Assembly (NCBI GenBank): GCA_964635015.1
Contig: CAZWMS010000004.1
Span: 1-64,000 of the forward strand
From: CAJWPI01 sp964635015
GTDB taxonomy: Bacteria > Pseudomonadota > Gammaproteobacteria > Magnimaribacterales > Magnimaribacteraceae
Direction of reading: 5' to 3'
DNA: 64,000 bases
Shown piece after piece: positions 7,898 through 17,086 of this stretch. Numbering within the stretch: position 1 is the first letter of the stretch; each line of letters starts with the position of its first letter. The notes below the pieces were generated by a model. That model saw nothing but the letters and a program-made list of their open reading frames with translations, was not told the origin of the DNA and made no database searches. The translations under genes were made by a program, and so were the position numbers.

Positions 7898-9544
7898 CTA
7901 TAATCTTTGGTTGTTCAATTCTTTTGCTGCTTTAATAAAACCTTTAAATAAAGGGTGTCCATCTCTTGGAGATGAAGTAAATTCAGGGTGAAATTGACAA
8001 CCTATAAACCAGGGATGGTCATTTAACTCGACTACTTCAACTAAGTTTTTATCTTCAGATCTACCTGCAATCTTCATACCAGCAGATTCTAATTGTTCGA
8101 CATAATTGTTATTAACTTCATAACGATGCCTGTGCCTTTCTTTTATAATGCTATTGCCATATAGAGTTTTGGTTAAAGAATCTGAGGAAAGAAAGCATTG
8201 CTGACCTCCTAAACGCATAGTTCCTCCTAATTCTGAGTATTCATCTCTTTTTTCTAAGCTGCCATCAGCAGCTATCCACTCACTAATAAGCCCTATAACT
8301 GGATAGCTAGAATTTTTATCAAACTCACTACTATGGGCATTTTTTAATCCCAAAATATTTCTTGCATATTCTATGACTGCCACTTGCATACCCAAACAAA
8401 TCCCTAAATAAGGAATTTTATTTTTCCTTGCATATTCCGCTGCCATTATCATTCCCTCAATACCTCTTTCTCCAAATCCTCCTGGAACCAAAATAGCATC
8501 AGCCCTACCCAGAACCTTTTTGACATCTGAAGACTCCAAGAGTTCAGAATCTACATAATTTATATTAACTTTTAACTCTTGATGTATACCACCGTGAACT
8601 AAGGCTTCATTTAGCGATTTATAAGCATCAACAAGATCCATATACTTGCCTACCATAGCAATATTAACATTTCCTTTGGGGTTTAGATCTGCATCTACTA
8701 CCCTCTTCCAGTCTTTTAGATTAGGCTTCTTACATTCAATTTCTAATTTCTCTACCACCAAATCATCTACAAATTGTTCATTTAATTTTAAGGGTATTTT
8801 ATAAATTGTTTCTACATCTGGCATAGAAATAACACTCTTTTTCTTTACATTTGTAAAAAGAGCTATCTTCTCCCTAGCTTCGTCTGATAATTCTTGTTCA
8901 GATCTACAAATTAAAATATCTGGTTGTAGTCCATGAGACAACATTTCTTTTACAGATCTTTGGGTCGGCTTAGTTTTAATTTCTCCAGCAACAGATATAT
9001 AGGGAACTAAAGTCAAATGCATAAATAAAGTTCTATTAGTCTCAAAATCTAACTTCATTTGTCTTATAGCTTCTAGGAAAGGTTGAGATTCTATATCTCC
9101 TACTGTACCTCCAATTTCTACTATTGTTATTTCTGAGTCTCCTGCCCCTCCAACAATCCTTCGTTTGATCTCATCTGTTATATGGGGAATTACTTGGACT
9201 GTTCCACCTAGATAATCTCCTTTTCTCTCTTTTTTTAGAACAGTTTCATATATTTGCCCTGTGGTAAAATTATTAGATTTAGACATCTTGGTTCTTAAAA
9301 ATCTTTCGTAATGACCTAAATCTAAATCAGTTTCTGATCCATCATCAGTAACGAATACTTCCCCGTGTTGAAAAGGACTCATTGTTCCAGGATCTAGATT
9401 AATGTAAGGATCTAATTTAAGTATCGTTACTGAAAGTCCTCTGCTCTCCAAGAGTGACCCTAAAGAAGCAGAAGCAATGCCCTTCCCTAGAGAAGAAACA
9501 ACCCCTCCAGTAACAAATATAAAGCACGTTTGATTCTTACCCAT
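7898..9544 (-). CDS. pyrG: CTP synthase
   Basis: Makes CTP from UTP, ATP and glutamine. 548 aa with both domains: the N-terminal synthetase domain (FVTGGVVSSLGKG, DPYINLDPGTMSP, EIGGTVGDIES) and the C-terminal class I glutamine amidotransferase domain (nucleophile Cys in YLGICLGMQ, His-Glu in FHPEFTSSP). ATG 9544 gives the normal N-terminus. A 119-bp space separates it from dnaB, long enough for its own promoter. Confidence 0.98.
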   Translation of the reverse strand: MGKNQTCFIFVTGGVVSSLGKGIASASLGSLLESRGLSVTILKLDPYINLDPGTMSPFQHGEVFVTDDGSETDLDLGHYERFLRTKMSKSNNFTTGQIYETVLKKERKGDYLGGTVQVIPHITDEIKRRIVGGAGDSEITIVEIGGTVGDIESQPFLEAIRQMKLDFETNRTLFMHLTLVPYISVAGEIKTKPTQRSVKEMLSHGLQPDILICRSEQELSDEAREKIALFTNVKKKSVISMPDVETIYKIPLKLNEQFVDDLVVEKLEIECKKPNLKDWKRVVDADLNPKGNVNIAMVGKYMDLVDAYKSLNEALVHGGIHQELKVNINYVDSELLESSDVKKVLGRADAILVPGGFGERGIEGMIMAAEYARKNKIPYLGICLGMQVAVIEYARNILGLKNAHSSEFDKNSSYPVIGLISEWIAADGSLEKRDEYSELGGTMRLGGQQCFLSSDSLTKTLYGNSIIKERHRHRYEVNNNYVEQLESAGMKIAGRSEDKNLVEVVELNDHPWFIGCQFHPEFTSSPRDGHPLFKGFIKAAKELNNQRL

Positions 9545-9663
9545 CTATAAACACCAGCAGAATAAAAAAGAAGTTCCACAAGATGGGATGACAGAATAAC
9601 AAAAAGCTAAAATTTGAACAATAAAAACAAGGTTTTTGTAAGTTATTTAATATTGTATATAAT

Positions 9664-11058
9664 TTAGTCTTCCCCCTCTTCATAGAACTTTGGAGGGAAA
9701 TTATCTTCTCTTGCTAAGTTCTCAAACTTCGCTACCGTTTTTCTAAAGGCCAATCTAATTGATTTTGTTGGACCATTTCTTTGTTTAGCTATATTTATTT
9801 CAGCCATTCCTTGGTTCTCTATACTGTTGGGTTCGTAATGTTCTTCTCTATAAATAAAAGCAATAACATCAGCATCTTGCTCTATAGCTCCAGAATCTCT
9901 TAAATCAGCAAGAATAGGTCTTTTATTAGGTCTGGACTCAACTGCTCTATTAAGTTGAGATAAAGCAACAACTGGTACATCTAATTCCTTTGCTAAAGCT
10001 TTCAAAGATCTACTTATTTCGCTTATCTCTGCAACCCTATTATCTCCTTTCCCATAAACTTGCATTAATTGTAGATAGTCGACTACTATTAAAGCCAGAT
10101 TTCTATCTTCTCTCTTTATTCTTCTTGCTCTAGATCTAAGTTCGGAAGGATCAAGAGCAGGAGTATCATCAAGAAGAATATTTTTATTGCTGAGCACAGA
10201 GAGAGCTTTGTCTATACCTTCCCAGTCTCCTTCCTCCAAGTCACCTCTTTGTAATCTTTGTAGGTCTATATTAGAAATACTGGAAATAAACCTTCTAACA
10301 ACTTGCTCTGAAGACATTTCCATACTGAAAATAAGTACTGTCTGATCAGTCTGTCTAGCTACATTTTCTGCAATATTGAAACTTAGAGCAGTCTTTCCCA
10401 TTGATGGTCTGCCTGCAATTATTATTAAGTCTGATTTTTGAAATCCTAAAGTAATGTTATCAATGGTCTCAAATCCTGTGCTTACTCCCACTAAACTATT
10501 GCCACTTTCATTTGATTCTTGTATCCGCGCATAAACAGGCCCTAGTATTTCCTTTATACCCCGAGGACCAATAGAGCGTTTAACATCGTCTCTTAAACTT
10601 AATATCCTGTCTTCCGCGTGGTCTATTACCTGCTCACTACTTGAAGATTCTGAATCTCTTGCAATCTGAGAAATATCTTCAGCAGTGCTAATCAATTTTC
10701 TAAGGTTTGATCTTTGTTTGATTATATCCGCATAACTTTCAATGTTAGCAACACTTGGAGTGCCTTTTGCAAGTTCAATTAAATAGTCTTTTCCTCCCTT
10801 ATCAGACAATAAGGATAGGTCTCCATTACTGTCTATAGTATCTTGAACTGTTATGACATCAATAGGCTGACCTAAATCCTGTAAGTTTTTTATTGTCCTA
10901 AAGATAAGTTTATGTTCATTGTGATGGAAATCCTCTTCTTGGACTTTAACAGCAACTAAGTCCCAGGCATCATTCTTTAACATAATACCTCCCAACACAG
11001 CCTTTTCGGCTTCAGTAGAATAAGGAAGCTCTTTTGAACTAGTAAGATCTTTGACCAT
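9664..11058 (-). CDS. dnaB: Replicative DNA helicase DnaB
   Basis: Hexameric helicase that unwinds DNA ahead of the fork. 464 aa from ATG 11058 (a TTG one codon upstream is less likely). The N-terminal domain begins PYSTEAEKAVLGGIML. The RecA-like domain has Walker A GRPSMGKTA, Walker B LALIVVDYLQLM and the LRDSGAIEQDADVI motif. No intein is visible. It follows rplI by 79 bp, as in many gammaproteobacteria (rpsF-rpsR-rplI-dnaB). No strong Shine-Dalgarno was seen. Confidence 0.97.
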   Translation of the reverse strand: MVKDLTSSKELPYSTEAEKAVLGGIMLKNDAWDLVAVKVQEEDFHHNEHKLIFRTIKNLQDLGQPIDVITVQDTIDSNGDLSLLSDKGGKDYLIELAKGTPSVANIESYADIIKQRSNLRKLISTAEDISQIARDSESSSSEQVIDHAEDRILSLRDDVKRSIGPRGIKEILGPVYARIQESNESGNSLVGVSTGFETIDNITLGFQKSDLIIIAGRPSMGKTALSFNIAENVARQTDQTVLIFSMEMSSEQVVRRFISSISNIDLQRLQRGDLEEGDWEGIDKALSVLSNKNILLDDTPALDPSELRSRARRIKREDRNLALIVVDYLQLMQVYGKGDNRVAEISEISRSLKALAKELDVPVVALSQLNRAVESRPNKRPILADLRDSGAIEQDADVIAFIYREEHYEPNSIENQGMAEINIAKQRNGPTKSIRLAFRKTVAKFENLAREDNFPPKFYEEGED

Positions 11059-11137
11059 CAATTAAAGAAATAATCTAACTAATAACATTAGACAATTCTC
11101 CCACTAGGGAGGAATTAAAACAACAAAATTTGGAAAG

Positions 11138-11587
11138 TTATTCTTGAGGTTTTAAAGAAACTTTTACAGACTGAATTACTTCAGGATGAAGTTCAATGTC
11201 TATTTCATAATCTCCTAATTCTTTAAGTGTTCCCTCGGGAAGTCTAACAAAACTCTTTTCTATCTCTATCCCTTTTGTAGATATAGATTCTGCTATTTCC
11301 CTAGTACCTATAGAACCGTATAAAGTTCCTTCCTCTGAAACTGGTACACTAATTTGTACTTCTAAAGAACTAAGTTGCTTTGCTAACTCTGATGCTAAAT
11401 CTAACCTACCTAATTCCTCTTTCTCAAGTGCTGATTTTTTCTTCACATATTCAGCCTTGCTTTCCTCATTTGCATGTACTGCATAACCAGAGGGGATTAA
11501 ATAGTTTCTTCCGTAACCCGACCTAACATTAACAAGTTCACCTGGGTCTCCTAGGTTAGTAACTTTCTTTAAGAGAATAACTTCCAT
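11138..11587 (-). CDS. rplI: 50S ribosomal protein L9
   Basis: Large-subunit protein that binds 23S rRNA near the L1 stalk. 149 aa, normal length. The signature GDPGELVNVRSGYGRNYLIPSGYAV lies at about residues 13-37 (quoted in parts: GRNYLIPSG), followed by the long connecting helix and the C-terminal domain. ATG 11587 is one base after the rpsR stop, so coupling is likely. Confidence 0.97.
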   Translation of the reverse strand: MEVILLKKVTNLGDPGELVNVRSGYGRNYLIPSGYAVHANEESKAEYVKKKSALEKEELGRLDLASELAKQLSSLEVQISVPVSEEGTLYGSIGTREIAESISTKGIEIEKSFVRLPEGTLKELGDYEIDIELHPEVIQSVKVSLKPQE

Positions 11588-11588
11588 A

Positions 11589-11855
11589 TCATTTAAAGTG
11601 CGAGTCTGTGTAGGGAAGAAGGGCTAGATGCCTTGCTCTTTTAACAGCTTTAGTTAATTGTCTTTGATATTTTGCAGATGTTCCAGTTAATCTTGCTGGC
11701 ATTATCTTTCCGTTTTCAGTTATATACTCTTTTAGCAATTTTATATCTTTATAATCAATCTCCTCTATACCCAAAGAAGTAAATTTACAAAACCTTTTAC
11801 GATCATCAATTTCTTTAGGTCTTTTCTTAAAATTCTTTTTCTGTCTTCTTGCCAT
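11589..11855 (-). CDS. rpsR: 30S ribosomal protein S18
   Basis: Small-subunit platform protein that binds together with S6. 88 aa, slightly longer than the usual 75 because of a basic N-terminal extension (ARRQKKNFKKRPKE). The core CKFTSLGIEEIDYKD, LKEYITENGKIMPARLTGTSAKYQ and the C-terminal RARHLALLPYT are all conserved. It lies 40 bp after rpsF and 1 bp before rplI. Confidence 0.97.
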   Translation of the reverse strand: MARRQKKNFKKRPKEIDDRKRFCKFTSLGIEEIDYKDIKLLKEYITENGKIMPARLTGTSAKYQRQLTKAVKRARHLALLPYTDSHFK

Positions 11856-11895
11856 AATTCTATTATTTTATTTCTTATATATAAATTCAACTTTA

Positions 11896-12393
11896 CTAGG
11901 AGTTGGGCTTCTCCTCTTTTTCTTCAGAAGATTTTTCTTCTAATGTATCTTGTTTAGCTGATTTATCTTTATCTTGTGGTTCTGTCTTTGGTTTCTTTAT
12001 AGCTACCCTGCTAACTCTTGATATTGGATTCTTAGTATTACCTTCTCTTGGAAGTGCTTCTTCCTCCTCTTCTTCTTTCTCTTTTGTGAGAGCTGATTCT
12101 TCAGTCTCCGCAATTTTTTTTCCTACAACAAGCTCTCTGATAATAGCGTCATTAAACTTAAAAGAATTTTTAATCTCTTCTATAGCTGGTTTAGCACACT
12201 CTATGTTCATCAAAGCATAGGTTGCTTTGAATTGTTCCTGGATAGGATAGGCTAATTTTTTATTTCCTATATTTTCTGATCTATGTACAACACCGTCTGA
12301 ATCAGAAACTATAGTAGAAAATTTTTTTAATAATGAATCTGTTTGATTAGATTGGTCAGGATGAATCAAAAATACTATTTCATAATGTCTCAA
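11896..12393 (-). CDS. rpsF: 30S ribosomal protein S6 with long charged tail
   Basis: Partner of S18 on the small-subunit platform. The S6 fold (MRHYEIVFLIHPDQ through LMNIECAKP and FKFNDAIIRELV) occupies about residues 1-100. The remaining 65 or so residues form a low-complexity Glu/Lys/Ser tail (for example KEKEEEEEEALPREG), longer than the acidic tail of E. coli S6 (about 131-135 aa in total). The start is TTG at 12393: it aligns exactly with S6 residue 1 and has a strong AGGAGGT six bases upstream. It opens the rpsF-rpsR-rplI-dnaB group. Confidence 0.96.
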   Translation of the reverse strand: MRHYEIVFLIHPDQSNQTDSLLKKFSTIVSDSDGVVHRSENIGNKKLAYPIQEQFKATYALMNIECAKPAIEEIKNSFKFNDAIIRELVVGKKIAETEESALTKEKEEEEEEALPREGNTKNPISRVSRVAIKKPKTEPQDKDKSAKQDTLEEKSSEEKEEKPNS

Positions 12394-12417
12394 AATTATA
12401 CCTCCTGGTTTTTTTAA

Positions 12418-12447
12418 ACTTCTTCATCTATCAATGATGAATGAAGT
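12418..12447 (-). promoter_or_regulatory. Stem-loop in the rpsF 5' leader
   Basis: In the leader RNA, ACTTC-a-TTCATC pairs with GATGAA-GAAGT around a 7-nt loop (attgata), giving an 11-bp stem with a single bulged A. It lies between the proposed rpsF promoter and the AGGAGGT ribosome-binding site. There is no U-run after it in the direction of rpsF, so it does not look like a terminator. It could be an S6:S18 feedback element or an RNA processing site; the CCG feature described for S6:S18 leaders was not evident. Confidence 0.5.
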
Positions 12448-12465
12448 AAGGTATTGAGGCTGCGC

Positions 12466-12494
12466 ATTCTATTTGAGGTTTAAGTCACAAGCAA
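12466..12494 (-). promoter_or_regulatory. Putative sigma-70 promoter for rpsF
   Basis: The minus strand shows TTGCTT (12489-12494), a 17-bp spacer and TAGAAT (12466-12471), followed directly by a GC-rich discriminator (gcgcagcc). The -35 overlaps the last codons of ddl. A GC-rich discriminator is typical of promoters under stringent (ppGpp) control, as expected for a ribosomal protein operon; the rplM promoter in this window has the same design. Confidence 0.5.
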
Positions 12495-13444
12495 GTAGTA
12501 TCAAGTATGCTTAAGATCAATTGATCAAAACCTATCCCTTCTATATCTGCAGACTTAGGAAGAAGACTAGTTCTAGTAAGGCCTGGAACTGTATTTATTT
12601 CAATAAGCTGAAAATTTCCTTCTAAGTCTTTTATAAAGTCTATCCTCCCCCAACCAGAACAACCTAAACAAGAAAAAGCATGCCAAGCAAAATCTTTAAT
12701 ATCTGATAATTCTTCAACTGAGAGTTGTGATTTTAAATATTGAGTTTCATTACTAATATATTTAGCATCAAAATCATAAAAATTATTCTTAGGAATGATT
12801 GAGATGGGTGTCAAAGTTCTTTTATCTAGAACAGGAACAGTAATTTCCTCTCCATCAATAAAAGCTTCAACTATTAAATTGTCATCATACTTAAGAGCTT
12901 CCTTCATAGCTTCTTCCAGAGTACCTTGGTTTGGATGGACTATGCTTATTCCTAAGCTAGAACCCTCTTTAGCTGGTTTAACCACAAATGACTTATTTAA
13001 AGATGTTACATCTTTCTCACTAGACAAATAAGGTATTGTTTCTGTCATTTTAGATCCTGCTTTCTTTATTTCTACAAAATCTGGAGTTGGTAAGCCTAAA
13101 TCCCGCCAAACTTTCTTAGTTTCACATTTATTTATACTAATTTTACAAGCTTCTGAACTACTTCCTGTGAATTGAATACCTTGATCCTCCAATAACTTTT
13201 GAATAAAACCATCTTCACCTCCTTTACCATGTAGTGCGATAAATACTAAGTCTAAATTTTCTAAAACTTCCAAAGCATGATCTTCTGATAGTAAATCTAC
13301 CCTTTTTACATTTAATCCTTGGTCTTTTAATGACTCAAAAACTTCATTACCAGTTTTAATAGAAATTTCTCTTTCTGTTGACCAACCACCCATTAATACT
13401 GATATTTCTCTATTCAGAAACTTTGCAGTGTCAATTTCAAACAT
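12485..13444 (-). CDS. ddl: D-alanine--D-alanine ligase
   Basis: ATP-grasp enzyme that makes the D-Ala-D-Ala dipeptide for peptidoglycan. 319 aa. Motifs: VLMGGWSTEREIS (about 16-28), FIALHGKGGEDGFIQ, FVVKPAKEGSSLGIS, and the C-terminal metal site LIEINTVPGLTRTSLLPK. It lies 3 bp after murC. In the standard dcw cluster ftsQ-ftsA-ftsZ follow ddl; here the next gene is rpsF, since ftsQAZ sit further upstream. Confidence 0.96.
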   Translation of the reverse strand: MFEIDTAKFLNREISVLMGGWSTEREISIKTGNEVFESLKDQGLNVKRVDLLSEDHALEVLENLDLVFIALHGKGGEDGFIQKLLEDQGIQFTGSSSEACKISINKCETKKVWRDLGLPTPDFVEIKKAGSKMTETIPYLSSEKDVTSLNKSFVVKPAKEGSSLGISIVHPNQGTLEEAMKEALKYDDNLIVEAFIDGEEITVPVLDKRTLTPISIIPKNNFYDFDAKYISNETQYLKSQLSVEELSDIKDFAWHAFSCLGCSGWGRIDFIKDLEGNFQLIEINTVPGLTRTSLLPKSADIEGIGFDQLILSILDTTCL

Positions 13445-13447
13445 CTT

Positions 13448-14842
13448 TTATTTTTTTAGTTCTGAAATTTTGAGAGAAAAATCAGAAATATTACCCGCAC
13501 CTTGAATTAAAAGAACCGAATCTTTATCAGTTTGAATATGACTTAATATTTCAACTAAATTAGAAAAAGAATCCGAAAGGTAAACTTTTTTAAAACCTTG
13601 TTTTTTTAGTTCTTTCTCTAAAATTGTGGAACTAATTTCCTTGATCTTCTTTTCACCAGCAGGGTATATAGGAAGTAAAATTAAATTATCTACAAGTTGT
13701 AAAACTTTAATAAAGTTCTCAAATAGATCTTTAGTTCTAGAGAACCTATGGGGTTGAAATACCATAGTTACTTCCTTTTTGGGAAAGATATTTCTTATAG
13801 TTTCTATGGTGTTTTTTAATTCTGTTGGGTGATGTCCATAATCGTCTACAACAAAATTTAGGTTATTATTTATTTCTATTTTTCCTAAAAAACTCATTCT
13901 TCTACTTACTCCTTGGAATTTATTCAATGCATTTTGTATGTTTAAAATGGATATCTCTTCTTCTATTGCTAAGACTGCTGCTGCAGTAGCATTTAGGACG
14001 TTATGTTTCCCAGGCATATTTAAATTGATTTGAAAAGTATTTGATTTACTGCTGATGGAAAATTTAGATCTAAACTCAAAAAATGTTAAGTCTTTAACAA
14101 CATAGTCATTATTTTCTCCAAAACCATAAGAGATAACATGCCTGTTAAAAGAAGGTATTAAATTCTTTAATATTGGATCATCTCCACATACTACAAGCAG
14201 ACCATCGAAGGGTAGCTTTTTGCTAAAATCAACGAATGCCCTCTCTAAATTTTTAATATCATTGTTATAATTTCTTAAATGATCTTCATCTATATTAGTA
14301 ATGATTGCTAAGGAAGGCTGAAGCATCAAGAAAGATTTATCACTTTCATCTGCTTCTGCAATCAAATACTCTCCACTTCCCAGCTTGGCATTAGTTGAAA
14401 AGCTATTTAGCACACCTCCAACAACAAAGGTTGGGTCTAACATAGCTTCAGCCATTATAGAAGCCAATAAGCTTGTTGTAGTTGTCTTGCCGTGAGTTCC
14501 GGAAACTGCAATACCCCTTTTCATGTTCATTAAACTAGAAAGAAGTTCAGCTCTAGCTAAGATAGGTATCTTGAGTTTTTTTGCTTCTAATAATTCTTCA
14601 TTTTCTTCTCCTATTGCAGCTGACTTTATCACCATGTCAACTTCTTGAATATTTTTAGCTTTGTGTGAGTTTTCTATAGTGATACCTAGAAATGAAAGTC
14701 TTTCTGTTACAGAACTTAACTTCAAATCAGATCCAGATATTGTGTATCCTTGGTTGAATAAAACTTCAGCTAATCCACTCATTCCACTTCCCCCTATTCC
14801 AATGAAATGGATATGTTTAAGCTTTTTCTTTGTTGAATTCAT
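13448..14842 (-). CDS. murC: UDP-N-acetylmuramate--L-alanine ligase
   Basis: Adds the first residue, L-Ala, to UDP-MurNAc in the cytoplasm. 464 aa. The N-terminal Rossmann motif IHFIGIGGSGMSGLAE, the ATP loop GTHGKTTTTSL, EADESDKSF and the C-terminal DDYGHHPTE and FQPHRFSRT blocks are all present. Its start overlaps the end of murG by 26 bp, and ddl follows after 3 bp. Confidence 0.98.
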   Translation of the reverse strand: MNSTKKKLKHIHFIGIGGSGMSGLAEVLFNQGYTISGSDLKLSSVTERLSFLGITIENSHKAKNIQEVDMVIKSAAIGEENEELLEAKKLKIPILARAELLSSLMNMKRGIAVSGTHGKTTTTSLLASIMAEAMLDPTFVVGGVLNSFSTNAKLGSGEYLIAEADESDKSFLMLQPSLAIITNIDEDHLRNYNNDIKNLERAFVDFSKKLPFDGLLVVCGDDPILKNLIPSFNRHVISYGFGENNDYVVKDLTFFEFRSKFSISSKSNTFQINLNMPGKHNVLNATAAAVLAIEEEISILNIQNALNKFQGVSRRMSFLGKIEINNNLNFVVDDYGHHPTELKNTIETIRNIFPKKEVTMVFQPHRFSRTKDLFENFIKVLQLVDNLILLPIYPAGEKKIKEISSTILEKELKKQGFKKVYLSDSFSNLVEILSHIQTDKDSVLLIQGAGNISDFSLKISELKK

Positions 14843-15899
14843 AGATTTTTTTAAAAATATTTTCAGCTACATCCTTGGCTGTATCAAGTTTAGCTGACTT
14901 AGCCATTAAAAGTCTTTTTTCTTCATTAGAGGCTAAATCAGAAATTACTTCTTTCAGTATTTCACTATTCTCTTTCTTTGAAACCACTATTTCTGCCAAA
15001 CCTAGCCCCTTCATATATTTAGCATTAAAATATTGGTGATTATCTGTAGCCCATGGTAAAGGGAGCAGTATTGCTGGCTTATTCATATAGATTAATTCTG
15101 AGACAGTCATTGCACCAGCTCTGCTAATAACTAAATCTGCTGTGTCATACTGTTTTCCTATATCATTTATGTAAGATTTAACTTTACAATCAACTTTCAT
15201 CTTAGAATAAAAATCTATCAATCGACTTTCATCAATTTCTCCAGATTGATGGATTATCTTCCAATTTTTTATTTCTTCTAAATTTTTAAGTGACTTAAGA
15301 ACTATAGAATTAAGTTGGACTGAACCCTGACTACCCCCAAGAATAAGTAGAGTAAATTTTTTATTGTGACTTTTATTTATCTGAGATCCTGTGTTGATTA
15401 AATTTAATATTTCTTCTCTTAATGGATTGCCCACATATTCAACTTTTGAATTTTTTGTAAATGCATCCGGAAAACCTTCAAAAACTAAATCAGAAAAGCC
15501 AAAAAGTAACTTATTGGCTGTACCAGGAACGCTATTTTGTTCATGAATAAATAGAGGTATATTTAAAAACTTACATGCTATTCCTGCTCCTAAACTACTG
15601 AAATTTCCGCAGGTTAAAACAAAATCAGGGTTAGTCTTTCTTAAAAATATAAATGAGACAAAAAAAGAATTTAAAAGAGAAATAATGGAAAGTAATTTCC
15701 TAAAAATGTTTTTACCTCTAAATCCAGAAGCTTTTATAGCTTTGAATTTAAAATTTTCAAAAGTTGCAAGTTCTTCTTCTGGAGAATTTCTTCTACCTAT
15801 CCAATAAATTTTGGAGCCATGTTTCTTAAAAACTTTTGCAATAGCTAGAGCTGGATGTATGTGTCCTCCAGTTCCACTACTAACAAAAACACCTTTCAT
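14817..15899 (-). CDS. murG: UDP-GlcNAc:lipid I N-acetylglucosamine transferase MurG
   Basis: Membrane-associated GT-B glycosyltransferase that turns lipid I into lipid II on the inner face of the inner membrane. 360 aa. Signature pieces: SSGTGGHIHPALAIA at the N-terminus, the EQNSVPGTANKLL block and LGGSQGSVQLN, and in the donor domain VISRAGAMTVSELIYMNKPAILLPLP (quoted here as SRAGAMTVSEL). It overlaps ftsW by one base and murC by 26 bp. Confidence 0.98.
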   Translation of the reverse strand: MKGVFVSSGTGGHIHPALAIAKVFKKHGSKIYWIGRRNSPEEELATFENFKFKAIKASGFRGKNIFRKLLSIISLLNSFFVSFIFLRKTNPDFVLTCGNFSSLGAGIACKFLNIPLFIHEQNSVPGTANKLLFGFSDLVFEGFPDAFTKNSKVEYVGNPLREEILNLINTGSQINKSHNKKFTLLILGGSQGSVQLNSIVLKSLKNLEEIKNWKIIHQSGEIDESRLIDFYSKMKVDCKVKSYINDIGKQYDTADLVISRAGAMTVSELIYMNKPAILLPLPWATDNHQYFNAKYMKGLGLAEIVVSKKENSEILKEVISDLASNEEKRLLMAKSAKLDTAKDVAENIFKKIYEFNKEKA

Positions 15900-17083
15900 T
15901 AAAAACTTGCCCTTCTAGTAAAATTTGCTACTGGCATAGAAGATTTTGTTTCAAAATCTATTCTTAAGACTAATGCGCATAATGCACACATAATTAATAA
16001 ATTCGTTCCTCCATAACTAATCAGAGGTAAAGGCAAGCCTTTAGTTGGCATAAGACCTGTAGCTACTCCTACATTAATTAAAGTATGAAGACCTATTAAG
16101 ATAGAAGCCCCGTAGCCTAAAAAGAAACCAAAGTGCAGGTTTCTGTTTAAAGCCCTTCTAGCAATGAATAAACACCTAAAAGAAAGAAAGAAAAGTGCAG
16201 CAACAAGAATAAAAGCTACTAATAATCCCATTTCTTCAACAATAACAGCAAAAATAAAATCAGTATGGGCTTCAGGAAGATAACCTAGTTTCATAACACC
16301 CTCTCCTAAACCAACTCCAAACCACCCTCCTCTTCCTATGGCCATCAATGACAAGGTTAACTGATATGCTCCTTCATATTGATTATCTATACTCCAAGGA
16401 TTCATAAATGACATAATTCTTTCCCACCTATAAGGTACAAAATAAATTAAGGCTAATATACCTATTGAGCCAAGAATAATTACCAAAAGAAATTGTCTTA
16501 ATTGAACTCCTGCTAGAAATAATATGGCAAGAACAGTGGTAAAGATTACCGCTGAAGTTCCCAAATCTGGCTGTAATAAAATAAGAGACACAACTATTAC
16601 GACTAAAAAAGCTGGCTTAAAAAAACTAAACCAATTTGACTTCAAATCTTGAAGTCTTCTAACTGAATATCCTGAAATATAAACTATGGCTATAAATTTC
16701 ATTAACTCAGAGGGTTGAAGACCAATGGGTCCTATCCTTAACCATCTTAAAGCTCCATTTACCTCAATTCCTAACCCGGGAATAAAAATAATAATTAAAA
16801 AGAATATTCCAAAACCTAACAGGATTCGATCAAATTTCTCCCAAAAATCCAGAGGTATTGAAATTATTAATACAAAAAGTATAAAACCTATTAGTAAATG
16901 GATTGATTGCTTTGTAAAAAAATGAAAAGGGTCTCCAGTGAGAGAGTTTGAAAACTCTATAGAGGCAGTTGCCACTGCTAATAAACCAAAGAATGTTATG
17001 GAAGTGAAAAGACCTAGAAAGAGTAAATCTATTTTTCTTAGATCTGGAAAAGAGAGATACTTCTCTAACAATCTTTTAATCAT
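15899..17083 (-). CDS. ftsW: Septal peptidoglycan glycosyltransferase FtsW (SEDS family)
   Basis: Multi-pass SEDS protein that polymerises lipid II at the septum together with FtsI. 394 aa with about ten hydrophobic segments. Conserved SEDS motifs include GPIGLQPSELMK (about 136-147), LLQPDLGTS, LPEAHTDFIFAVIVEEMG, and the final MPTKGLPLPLISYGGTN. It starts 3 bp after murD. FtsW rather than RodA follows from its place between murD and murG. Confidence 0.97.
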   Translation of the reverse strand: MIKRLLEKYLSFPDLRKIDLLFLGLFTSITFFGLLAVATASIEFSNSLTGDPFHFFTKQSIHLLIGFILFVLIISIPLDFWEKFDRILLGFGIFFLIIIFIPGLGIEVNGALRWLRIGPIGLQPSELMKFIAIVYISGYSVRRLQDLKSNWFSFFKPAFLVVIVVSLILLQPDLGTSAVIFTTVLAILFLAGVQLRQFLLVIILGSIGILALIYFVPYRWERIMSFMNPWSIDNQYEGAYQLTLSLMAIGRGGWFGVGLGEGVMKLGYLPEAHTDFIFAVIVEEMGLLVAFILVAALFFLSFRCLFIARRALNRNLHFGFFLGYGASILIGLHTLINVGVATGLMPTKGLPLPLISYGGTNLLIMCALCALVLRIDFETKSSMPVANFTRRASF

Positions 17084-17086
17084 ATT

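Noticed and set aside
9623..9637. Possible terminator hairpin AAAAAC-aag-GTTTTT between dnaB and pyrG
   Set aside because: Only six mostly A/T pairs, and the T-run is part of the stem; too weak to call.
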